This document shows positions 1-9,503 of a stretch of 64,000 bases of DNA, in pieces. Each line of letters begins with the position of its first letter. Position 1 is the first letter of the stretch. Both the position numbers and the translations under genes were made by a program. The notes beneath the pieces are model-generated. The model searched no databases, was not told the origin of the DNA, and saw only the letters and a program-made list of their open reading frames with translations. Origin of the DNA: Porogramme epimiltina (lineage: Eukaryota; Basidiomycota; Agaricomycetes; Polyporales; Polyporaceae); assembly GCA_900155495.1 (NCBI GenBank), contig FTLJ01000642.1:1-64000 (forward strand), in the 5' to 3' direction.

Positions 1-779
1 TGGAAAGGAGTACTAGTGAAGGAATCAAAATTGAATAGGGTACCTCCTTGCGTGTTGTAACAGTAGTAGGTGCAAGTACAGTAAAAAATATGTAAGGCAT
101 AAATCAGACAGCTGTGTGCCCCAGTAAGGCTGAGGATAGTGAGTAGAGCTCATGTGTATACAAGAATCATCATTTGGGCCAGTGTTAGTTGTGTGGAAGA
201 GGCTATTATTATGCATTAAAGCAGTATTGTTTATAAGAGCTTAAAATGAGATTTCTGTAGCAACTGGGCTTCCCATGAGGTTGCTGTAGGCTCATTATTA
301 TCATCATTGGTCTATTATAGTAGTTACACAATTTATTTCCCCCACCAGAAGCCAAATTTCAGAGTGGTAGCCCATGAGGATGGTGCATTGGGTAGCAGTT
401 ATAAAACTGTCTCAATGTATTGAGACCAAAGAATAATTGACAGATCCATCAAATCTTATCCAAATTACGTGATTGAACATGTGTGGGAGATGCGACACAT
501 GTGGCTACGAGGATCGAGATGAGAAACAGAATACATGAACGGAAAGAGACGAAACCAGAGCCCATGAGGCTCGTGTACCGTGGAGCATTACAATCACGTT
601 CATCAGCCACCCCCACCGCTAGACCACCTCTGCCTCCATGCTTGTACTAATGCCCCCACCAACACCTGCTCCTGCTGAAACCTACCCTCATGCCCCTGCC
701 CCCCCTGCACCACCATCACCATTGGCCATATGTGATGTAAGTGCAGGTAGCCCATATAAGCCTGGCTGCAGCAGCACAA
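1..779. other. AT-richer intergenic stretch, no gene seen
   Basis: No reading frame here has the composition or splice signals of a gene. The first 550 bases are AT-rich compared with the rest of the window. From about 600 to 780 the minus strand is low-complexity and G-rich. It could be worn-out repeat sequence, since it adjoins the decayed transcription-factor fragment and the LTR element. Confidence 0.6.
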
Positions 780-784
780 TCGGG

Positions 785-1140
785 TTAACAAGCGCGTTCA
801 ATGTAAGGTACATCCCCTTCATGCTCAGCCCACATTGCACAAGCTCCTGTTTGAGATATGAGAATGATCATGTTCTCACAACCCATCATGAGCAGCATCA
901 ATGTTGCAGTCTCCTCCCCACCCCCCCACACTGCCCACACTATCACCAAGTGTGTCCTTGATGAATGCGCTGTTGAAGATCCCACAGTTCATCTTGAGGA
1001 AGCACTGCACATGCCACATTGTCACACTTGCCAGCATGTCAAACCACATCATCGTCTTGATGATGAACCGTGTCAACTCAGAGCACCATCACAGTGCCTC
1101 CTTGGGCCTGTGGAACTGCGGGTCACTGAGCATATTCTGT
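785..1140 (-). pseudogene. Decayed C-terminal fragment of a fungal Zn2Cys6 regulator
   Basis: Read on the minus strand, two adjoining frames give TMMWFDMLASVTM and then, after a frameshift near 970-985, MLLMMGCENMIILISQTGA followed by MWAEHEGDVPYIERA. From memory this order resembles the C-terminal part of agaricomycete Zn2Cys6 regulators with a Fungal_trans_2-type domain, where a 'WFDVLASVTM' block is followed by a 'MLPVMGC' block. No zinc cluster, start codon or intron signals remain, and there is an in-frame stop upstream of the first block. It is therefore a relic, perhaps copied or left behind by rearrangement. It is not a copy of either complete regulator in this window. The family assignment is an inference. 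Confidence 0.45.
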
Positions 1141-1350
1141 ATATACTGTAATGCAATCCCGAGAACACATGTGCTTGCACTGCTCCCATTGTACTAGTAG
1201 TGTATAATTTTAATATGATTTGCTTTCTCTGTCAGTTTGTCTGTAGGATTGTATACACAAGTTGCACTATAATACCTCGCCCTTGGCAACATTATACAAT
1301 AAAGGCAGGCCTGCGGCCATGGACCACTATGCAGTGTGCTGCCCTGCAAA
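1141..1350. other. Intergenic, nothing recognised
   Basis: AT-rich spacer between the regulator relic and the tandem repeat. No coding signal is visible. Confidence 0.5.
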
Positions 1351-1540
1351 GTGACATAACATAGTACTATTGGACCTCATGCATTGCTAAGTAGTGCTAC
1401 TAGACCCTGGGCATTGCTAGGGAGTGCAACAGGGCTTACTGCATTGCTATGGCATGCTATAGAGTGCTATAGCAGTTGGGGTGGTTACAACAACATGCTA
1501 TAGAGTGCTACAGCAGGGGGGTGGCTGCAACGGCACACTC
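1351..1540. repeat. Degenerate 30-bp tandem repeat
   Basis: The motif GCATTGCTA begins at 1381, 1411 and 1441, exactly 30 bases apart, and each copy continues with a related 'agtgctac' stretch. A weaker copy lies at 1351-1380. Immediately after, CATGCTATAGAGTGCTA occurs at 1453 and again at 1494, so the array continues with a longer, about 41-base period. The copies have diverged, so the array is old. It has no coding potential. Confidence 0.7.
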
Positions 1541-1891
1541 TGGGGACTACTGAGCACAATAAACCCTGCACTAGGGTTACAGAGCTCAACATACCCTACC
1601 CTAGGGTGCAACAGCCATCTGACATTTTTTCTGATGTGATGGTGGTGGGCAATGTTGGTTGATAAAGAGACATGTGTAAATGCATTAAACATTGACACAG
1701 TCTAGGAAGCTACAAACAAAAGACTTTCAACAAGCCAATGAGATTAGGACAACATAGGCTGGATTACATCATTCAGTTCCACCAGCCAATCATAGTGAAA
1801 GGAAATATGGGTGGCATTCCAGTGGGAAATGTTATGGATCACTTAGTGGGCCTCCCTCAGACCTTGTTTGCAAAACCCTCCTTCTGTTCAC
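1541..1891. other. Intergenic flank of the LTR element
   Basis: No gene is visible. The short open frame at 1738-1929 runs into the LTR and has no family resemblance. Confidence 0.5.
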
Positions 1892-1896
1892 AGTTG

Positions 1897-2135
1897 TGTC
1901 GGATTTTCGGGACTGGGCTACAAAGTTGAGGTGGCAGGAGACGGGTGCGGAGGGCGCGATACAGGTTGGTGGCGTCGACACGGCGGCGATGTCCAAGCTG
2001 TCGCGCTTGCCGGTGCGATAACGGTCATGTATATAGTGGGTCGTGCGTGCTATCCAGTTCGCCGCGCGTTTGCGACGCGGGCTCCCTGCTACCCCAGAAC
2101 GACTGTGTTCGACGACTCGCCGGCTTGTTCCAACA
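1897..2135 (+). repeat. 5' long terminal repeat
   Basis: Begins TGTCGG, ends CCAACA. It contains a TATA-like GTATATA at about 2029-2035, which could be the U3 promoter. By my base-by-base reading it aligns to the 3' LTR without gaps, with 16 differences, all transitions. Confidence 0.92.
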
Positions 2136-2266
2136 CAAACGCGCTGTACAGCCCCTCGTTCTCTCTGCTTCGTGCCATTCCCTCTAGGGTCTTATCGACG
2201 AAGAAGAACTTACCGAGACACCGCGACAATATCCCGGGCCGACGACCCACCCATTCCCCTTCTGCT

Positions 2267-3142
2267 ATGACCGACAATCATTTCCCCGAACACCGTAGTC
2301 GCTTCCCAAAACTCAATGACGTCAACGACCATCATTGGTCGATGCGCCAGGAGGCCGACCTCATGTGTCTCAAGCTCTGGGATGTTGTCCAGATTACGGT
2401 CGACCAGCAGGACCCCTCGCTGTGGTAAGAGGAGTACGAGAAGAAGAAGAATAAGCGCTCTGCGCAGAAGATGGCTGAAGCGAGAGCGGAGATGATTATG
2501 CATGTCAAGGACGGTCAGTTATCTCACATGCGCTCACGTGACCCAATGGAGATCTGGGAGAAGCTCGCCGAAGTGCACAAGGCTCGAGGCTTCGCGACGC
2601 AGCTGGCGATGAAGAGGCGTTTTTTGACGGTGAAGAAGCACACAGATCAGGCGATGCATGCGTGGATTGGAGATGTCCGAAGCATGGCTTTCCGGATGGA
2701 GGAGGCAGGAATTACCGTCAACGACCAGGACAAGATCCTCGCGATCACAATGGGCCTTCCCTCGACGTACGATCCTGTCATTATCTCTTTCAATGCAACA
2801 CCGACGGACCAGCTCATGCTTGAAGTCGTTATCTCACAGCTACTCAATGAGGAAGTCTGACAGACCTCCAATATTTCCCCCCCTACCCCTACCCCTACTC
2901 GTAACCCCGGTGTTGCGGCGGCGGTCTTACGCTCGGAGCCGCCCAAGAGCGTCACATGCTTTTTCTGTGGAGAAGTCAGGCACTACAAGTCGGACTGCCC
3001 TGAGCAGGTGGCTTGGGAGACATTCAAGGCGAAGAAGGCAGGTGGTCAGGCAAACATGGCGATGGCGGCAATGGCAATGGAAGCGACTGAACATTTGGAC
3101 GACAATGACTACGCGGCTATCGAGGAGGACGGTGCATGGTAG
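2267..3142 (+). pseudogene. Copia-type gag (UBN2 domain plus CCHC zinc knuckle), broken by two stops
   Basis: One continuous frame from ATG at 2267 to TAG at 3140-3142 would encode about 291 residues, but it contains TAA at 2426-2428 and TGA at 2858-2860. The middle third has the UBN2 pattern of Copia gag, including DPMEIWEKLAEVHKARG, LAITMGLPSTYDPVI and LMLEVVISQLLNEE. The tail has a CX2CX4HX4C zinc knuckle reading CFFCGEVRHYKSDC. The TGA would revert to an Arg codon by one T-to-C change at a CpG, which fits the CpG decay seen in the LTRs. The frame carries no other lesions, so loss of coding is probably recent. As it stands it cannot make full-length Gag without readthrough. Confidence 0.85.
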
Positions 3143-3215
3143 GAGGGGACGTGCGCGAGGTTATGGGGGTGCGGTGCGTGCGTGCACGCCAACTCGCGCT
3201 TGGCTTGTGGGGGTG

Positions 3216-3454
3216 TGTCGGATTTTCGGGACTGGGCTACAAAGTTGAGGTGGCGGGAGATGGGTGCGGAGGGCGCGATACGGGTTGGTGGCATCGGCAC
3301 GGTGGCGATGTCCAAGCTGTCGTGCTCGCCGGCGCGATAACGGTCATGTATATAGTGGGTCGTGCGTGCTATCCAGTTCGCCGCGCATTTGCGACGCGGG
3401 CTCCCTGCTACCCCGGAATGACTGCGTTCAACGACTTGCCAGCTTGTTCCAACA
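3216..3454 (+). repeat. 3' long terminal repeat
   Basis: Same length and ends as the 5' LTR, including the TATA-like GTATATA. It is followed directly by the AGTTG duplication at 3455-3459. Confidence 0.92.
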
Positions 3455-3459
3455 AGTTG

Positions 3460-4068
3460 GGGATGTGGTTTATAGTCCCAGTATCACCATAAATACACCC
3501 TGTTATTTTTCTTAATTGGGCAACAGGCAGGGGAGATGCATGGGAAGGGGGCACAGTTTGTTCTGGGTAGGTGGAGAAGTGAGCTGGTTGTGATGGGAGC
3601 CAAAGAACAAACACGTGAGGTACCAGGATCATATGTAAGTGCCTTATATATGAGAATACAAAAATTTCTGTGAAATATGCTGGAAGCTACAGCACATTGT
3701 GACTTAACCTTGCACATTACATAATCTCGTACACTAACACACCCTGCAACACCAATGTGTGAAACATTGGAACAGTTTTGTAAATCACTGTATGCTAAAT
3801 ACTTGCTCTTTTGCTGATACTGTCATTTGTGTAGTCACTATAGCCTTGTATATATCAACCTTATATACATCAATATATCCAAGTAGTGGTGCCATTCCTT
3901 ACCTTCATTTTTCAGACTAAATAAATGTTTGCAATGCATCACAAGGAAACAATTATTGACATAAGACTGTCCAGTTGTACAGAATACCATAATCTGTGTA
4001 AGGACATCGACAAACAAAACAAAGTGATATAGGACAGTAGCTATGTCTCCTAAAGTGGAAAGGTAACC
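3460..4068. other. AT-rich intergenic spacer
   Basis: No coding signal. AT-rich, as expected for the 3' flank of the next minus-strand gene. It also separates the repeat island from the gene-dense part of the window. Confidence 0.6.
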
Positions 4069-5546
4069 TTATGGAACAATCGGAGCCCCTGAAATATCAC
4101 CTGTGCCGTGATCCAACGACCTGATCCCAATAGTCGCCTCACTGCCAACAGCGGGCTTCTCGAGAAGGCCGCCAACTAGGTGTCGAGGCTGCTCCGAGGT
4201 GGGGCTGACCGGGCCAGTGGAATCATCCAAAGAAGACGTATCAGAGCCGTTAAACATTGGCTCCTGATGGACAGGGTCGTATGAAGGCCGCACAGAGCCA
4301 TTCGAAGAGACACTAATCGTTCTTGTGCTGAAAAACGCTCCGAACTTGCGCTGGGTCACCATTGGTTCTGGCGCGGACTGTGTTGCTCCCAGCTCGACAG
4401 GAGGAAGCGTGGCGACAGGAGTAGACGATGGCGTCGAGGTCTTGCTCAAGTCCGGCTCCGTGCTCGTCCACAACCTGAAGCCCCATCTAGAAGCAGTGCT
4501 CGGCTGCTTGGCGTGCGATGGTGTGGTGGGCGGTGCGGTGTTCGCATTCTTCATAGCGGGAGGCACTCCTACATTGTTCTCGGAGATGAACGTCCGTAGC
4601 GCACGGGCGCAGAGCTCAGAGGCTTCATGTGCTTCCTGCGACTCGACCAACTCGCGCTTCGAGTCATCGAGTTGCTGTTGCAGGGTGCGGACCTGCTTGC
4701 GGAGGGCCTCCATCTCGGCGTCGTTTGCGGGCGGCTCGAACTGCGGAGCGGCGCCACGCCCAAATAGGAGGGACATGCGTTTTGTCGAGCGGTCCACAGG
4801 GGTAGGGTCGGGGTCCTCAGGAATGAGGGGGGACCTAGGGGAGGGCGGGGGCCAAGTAGAGGGTTCGCCGAGGGATCCGTTGAGCATGAAGCCCGTGTCT
4901 GATACGGACGATATCCTGCGATGAGCCATGTTCCGCCCCGCGGAGGAGCCTGTCAGAGGCGCAAAAGATGCACGTTTGGACGATGGAGGTCCGTTCGCCG
5001 ATGCATGGGGCGGTGACGGGCGGGAGAGGTCGAGGGTAAGGTTGGACGCTTGGCTCATCCGCTTCTCGGTCTGGAGCCTCATCAGGGCGCGTCTGAAGTG
5101 TGTAGGGAAAAATCAGTGAAGTCACTTTGAAGACATGACGGTATACACGCACCTGCTCTCCTCTACCTTGGTCCTTAACATTGAGATCGTCTCCTCGTCC
5201 TCCTTGTGCTGGGCAGCCGCTCCCTCTAGGTCGTTCTCCATGTGAAGACACTTGTCGGCAACATGGTCGAGGGTCTCCCGCATCCCTTGTTCTCGGGTCT
5301 TGGCCTCTGCTAGTTTGTCGGCAAGCGCATCTCGTTGCCTTGCTGCTTCTGCCAAATCGAAACGGAGTTGGGTGACTATAGAGGCAAGGACGTTGACGTC
5401 GAGCGACTGAGGTCGGGGCGGGTTCGGGGAGTTCGGCAGGGACTCGGCTTCGAGCTGCCGTTCCAGCTCTAAGCTGAAGTCTATGGACGTGGGACGGTCA
5501 TTGATGCTGATGGGGGCATGGGGTTCGTTGGCGAAAGTGTCGGTCA
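4069..5546 (-). CDS. Coiled-coil protein of unknown function
   Basis: Model: exons 5546-5153 and 5092-4069. The intron is GT-AG, 60 nt, splitting an Arg codon (phase 2). The product is about 471 residues. Residues about 55-150 form a heptad-rich helix (LAEAARQRDALADKLAEAK, then MENDLEGAAAQHKEDEETI) that continues across the splice site. A second coiled coil (MEALRKQVRTLQQQLDDSK) lies near residue 250. The rest is Ser/Pro-rich and probably disordered. There is no signal peptide or membrane segment. The start is the ATG at 5546, the first in frame beyond non-conserved low-complexity sequence. I do not recognise a named family. The paired coiled coils suggest a scaffold or a dimerising regulator, but nothing shows its partner. 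Confidence 0.75.
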
Positions 5547-6145
5547 TGGCGGTTGAAGCTGGGGTATTGGCAGGTGGTCGTGAATGGTCGTAACGATGTC
5601 CAGAGGTCGAGGGTATTAGAGATGGAATGGATCGGTGGTGGCGGGGCACAGGTTGAAACTGCGAGGCTTGTGCGAGGCTGTGAGGCGTTGGAGTGGGGCG
5701 CGGGAAGGGCGGAAAGGAGGAGGAGGGGTCACAAGCGGGAGGACATGGCGGTCGGGGTGAAACAGGCGGCGTGCGAGAGCGGTGCGCGCAACCGACCTGG
5801 TCGCCGTCCCGTCGCTTTGATCAGTCGCTACGAGGTGCTCCTTGTTGCCCTCCGCAGGCTCCTCCAGCCAGGAGCCGTCCATGCGACCGCCAACCGGCGA
5901 TAAGCGAGCCGTCACCGCAATCAGTACACAACCATGTTGCAGTTGCGTTCCAGAGACTAGCGCGCGTCGCTGACAATCAATAATCGCCCTTGTCCGTCGT
6001 TCCGGCACAGGCAGAATAGCAGTAATACTCTAGCGCATACATATCCAATTGGTGGCATTCAATCCCATTCCAGGTTCCAGCAAGTCCTTCTCCATAGCGT
6101 ACACCGCCCCGCCTTTCGCTTTTCGTCCACCCCTCCACCGCGCTT
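5547..6145. promoter_or_regulatory. Intergenic: promoter of the coiled-coil gene and 3' end of the Smr gene
   Basis: Both flanking genes run on the minus strand, so this spacer should hold the promoter and leader of the coiled-coil gene and the 3' UTR of the CUE/CCCH/Smr gene. No specific element is recognised. Confidence 0.5.
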
Positions 6146-9045
6146 TCACTGATGCGTCAACGGATCGACGCAAATCACTCCGTCGCGCTCGCTCCAGGGG
6201 TAGCCCCACATGTGCAACCACTCCCGGACGCCCGTTGCGAGCCTCGCGCGTGATGCACCCCTGGCAGGATCTTGAGTCCCCGTGTGCTTTTCTTCTCCAA
6301 CAACGAGATAGCCTGTCTCATAGTCAGCGGCGTGCGTGCGAAGGATGAGAAAGGGCGCGCACTCAGTCCGTAGAAGTGCTCTCTCTCGAGCTATTCAAGC
6401 CTGTCAGCACTGAGATGTTGCAGCATCGGCGAAGCTGAACTCACCGCAAGAAGGAATTCCTCCAACACCTCCGTGGCCTCTGCGGCATGCAGGCCGTGCA
6501 GATCCAACAGCGCCTCAGTCCGCTCCTCAGGGGTGAGTTTCGAGTCCCCGCTCGTGGACTGGCTAGCGATGCCCAAGTAGACCCCGAGACCCGCACCGCA
6601 AATGCGCCCACGGGCCGTTCTGTCCCCCGGATCGTCCGACCAACTGGCGTCTCGCCCGCGTACCGCCTGCTCCGCGAGACGCGCACGCTCCCGAACGAGC
6701 TTGCCTGCGGCCTCGACCATCTCCGCAGCCATTTTGGCGTTCAAATCGTGACCCTCGCGACTGAAGCGCTTCGCTGCTGCGCCATCTCCCCGCCTCCAAG
6801 CGTCGGCAGCGCGAGATAGACAGGCATTGCGAGCGGCTCCGAGGCGAAGGGCCCTAGTGACGCGTAAATACAACGTATAGAACATTTCACAATCGGCGCT
6901 TACCTCTGTCTGTATGCCATGTATAGCTTGCCCACGGAGTCTCCAGTGGGTAGGGTGGGAAGCAAGGTGGGAGAGTGAAGCTTCAACCGAGGGGAAGGCT
7001 TTGGAGCCACGATCGCGGTGGTAGGGTGCAGTGGCTCGGCAGACGTGCCCATTGCCTCGCGGCGGGCAGCCAAGGTCTGAGGATCCTTGGGGACCGGGGG
7101 GTTTGCAGGCGCCTTCTTGACCGCCGTGGAGAAACGGGTACGACTGGGGTCATACCCAGGAGCTTCGCCTCGGCCATACCCATATCCACCTCGTCTAGTG
7201 CCATTGTCTCTGTTGGCCGTTGATGCGTGGTTGAGAGTTGGAAACTCTTCGAGGGATGCGCCTTGTTTATGCTCTTGCTGCCCATTATGTATCTCGACGC
7301 GCGACATGGCGTGGCCAAGGCCCGCGACATCTATATCTTGAGGGAGGTGATGGAGGAACTCGCAAGTCTCTCCCTTGGCACAGGTTCCACGCAACCAAAA
7401 GCGGCAGAGAGCCCTCTCTAAGTCGTGACTACAAAGTATGCCTCAGTGACGGGGCCAATGCCAAAACGGTATTGCTCACCTGAATCTACAGTCGGCTCTC
7501 AAGCACTCTCCCGCAAGGAAATACCGACAGACGCGGTTTCCACCAGTAGCCGGGCGACCGCCCATGAAACGACCGCCATTGCGACTAGGAGGGCCATGGA
7601 AAGATGCCCTGCCACCCCGGACACCGTGTCCATCCCTCTGGACAACCATGACGCGGTTTCCGACAGATTGTATGCGGGGTTGAGTAGGACTGGTGTGGTT
7701 GGCCATGGACCGGTCCACAAGCCATGTCATGGCTCGTTCAAAATCGTAACCGTTTGCAGCTAGCGCCTCCTCCAACTCAGACGGAGCCAGCGTCGCCCCG
7801 AAAACAGAACTGAGAACGTCGAACGGTGTCATGCCATCGGTGAGCATGGCCGCGAATTCGGGGTCCATATCATCGTCCTGATTTTGTTGCGCGGGAGATT
7901 CGCGGAGGTGGCCGTTGTGCTCCATGCTTCCGAATATCGGAGGGAACATTGAATCCTCAGCGGAGAGCGAGGAACTGGAGATAGGTGAGTTTCCCCAGAT
8001 GAGGTCGTCCGATGTGCTCGGGTGGTGGAAGGAACGGGGAAGATGGGCAGCGAAAGGATCGAACGGGTCATCGTCGTCGTCGTCGTCCGGACGCATCGAG
8101 GACCGCAAGTTAGAGTTGGGCGTTCCTGAGCGAGAGAGGTATGTGCTGTCCGATGTGAGGGGCGCAGCAATCGCCAGCTTCGAGGTAGGACGGGAAGGAG
8201 GGGCCCAAAGGTCAGGTGAGGGCGTCTCACCGCGCAAAGCAGCCAATGACCCGGGGTTGGAGGAAGCGGCCGAGAGGGGGCGGGGTATGGGCCTGAACTC
8301 TGAAGCCTTGGCGTTGAGGAGTCGAGGAGAAGACATGGGCGATGAAGGGAGACTGACGGCGAACTGGGCATGTGTGATAATCGGGGAATGGCCCGGAGAC
8401 TCGCTACGGGCAGCAATGTAAGATGAAGACTGGCCCAGCGTACCAAGAGGTGAGGTGAGGGGCGTGTGCGGTCTGCGGAAGATCATGGCGAGAGGAGAGC
8501 TGGGGGCCGAGTTGGGGGTGTCGGGGCGGTTAGGAATCAGGCGGGCCGAATGAGTAGAAGCACGAGAAGAAGGTCGAGAAATGGGACGACGGGTGGGAGT
8601 CAAGAATAGGAAGGGGACGTTGTCTATGTCGTCTCTATGCTTGTGCATGAGGTCGAGGACGTGCTGCTCGAGCTGAGGCAGGAGGAGGATGAGTGAGGGC
8701 TGAAGAGTGAGAGGGATGGCAACAGACCTCGTCATCACTCATAGGGCCAAACATGTCCTTGAGTAGGTGTTTGATGTCATCCTCGCGTTCGCCATCGAGG
8801 AGAGCAGCGACGCGGGATACGAGGGAGGAACTAATGATGTTTGAGGGATCGGCCTCCGCATCGGCGGCAAACGCGTCTGGCTTGTAGAGACGAGCGATGG
8901 CCGCGAGCTGGGCGCGGGTGTGGGGAAAACGAGGCTGGACCGAGTGGTCGAGATCGTTATGGAGCGCGGCGGAGTCGGAGAGAGAGCTAAGGCTGGAGGT
9001 GGACCGGAGGAGGGCGATCGAGGGGGGCCCGAGAGCAGCAGCCAT
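6146..9045 (-). CDS. CUE, tandem CCCH and Smr domain protein (candidate RNA-binding endonuclease)
   Basis: Six exons: 9045-8728, 8672-7480, 7428-6904, 6853-6445, 6390-6363 (28 nt) and 6312-6146, giving 879 residues; all junctions keep phase. A helical N-terminus is followed by a long Ser/Pro-rich region. A CUE-like ubiquitin-binding segment begins MTPFDVLSSVFGATL (about residue 395). Two CCCH fingers follow: CRYFLAGECLRADCRFSH, the second half created by the splice at 7480/7428, and CRFWLRGTCAKGETCEFLHH. The C-terminal Smr domain carries LDLHGLHAAEA, but the usual GxGxHS motif reads GEEKHTG. Related CUE/Smr proteins, yeast Cue2 and nematode NONU-1, cleave mRNA at stalled ribosomes. A role in no-go decay or another mRNA surveillance step is inferred. 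The CCCH pair, absent from Cue2, would add RNA contacts. Confidence 0.88.
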
Positions 9046-9503
9046 GGCGATCTAGGGGCGAGGGGGAGCTGACATGCGGGGGTGGTGGGTGCTAGGAGGG
9101 GTGCTGGGAGGAGTGGAGGTGCATGGGACGAGGGCAACGCACGCTCGCTGGAGCTCGTCGACGGCGGGCGTCGGGTGTCGGTGTAGAGAACAAGAGCGTC
9201 CGGCGTGGGTTCTGTCTCTGGCCACGCCCGGACGGAGGCGGCGAGGGCGACGGGGCGGTCGAGCTGGAAGCCGCCCGTGCCAAATCACTCTTAGCCCATC
9301 GCGAGCCCATCGCCAACAGCCGCCAGCGGTCGCCAACGTGCCTTGGCCCTTCCCAGCCCTCCATCTTCCCCGCAGTGTGCACTCCTCAGACCTGGCCATC
9401 AAACGCGCCCCTCGTGTGTAATACTCTCTCGTACGCCAAGCTCCAGGTGCTGTATACCGATACATAACGTCCCTCCACACTCCCGAGTACCTACTACCCC
9501 CCC
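9046..9503. promoter_or_regulatory. Promoter of the CUE/CCCH/Smr gene
   Basis: Spacer between two minus-strand genes: 3' end of the sorting nexin and upstream region of the Smr gene. No clear motif is seen. Confidence 0.5.

Larger units (their letters stand above)
1892..3459 (+). mobile_element. Gag-only non-autonomous LTR retrotransposon with target-site duplication
   Basis: Two 239-bp direct repeats (1897-2135 and 3216-3454) start with TGTCGG and end with CCAACA, giving the usual TG...CA ends. They are bracketed by the same five bases, AGTTG, at 1892-1896 and 3455-3459. That is a clean target-site duplication and sets both element borders. The 1,080-base interior holds only a Copia-type gag frame. 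There is no protease, integrase, reverse transcriptase or RNase H. A purine-rich stretch (GTGGGGGTG, about 3207-3215) just before the 3' LTR could be the polypurine tract. I do not recognise a primer-binding site after the 5' LTR. The structure matches the non-autonomous class described in plants as terminal-repeat elements with a GAG domain. An autonomous Copia partner elsewhere would be needed for mobility. Confidence 0.9.
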
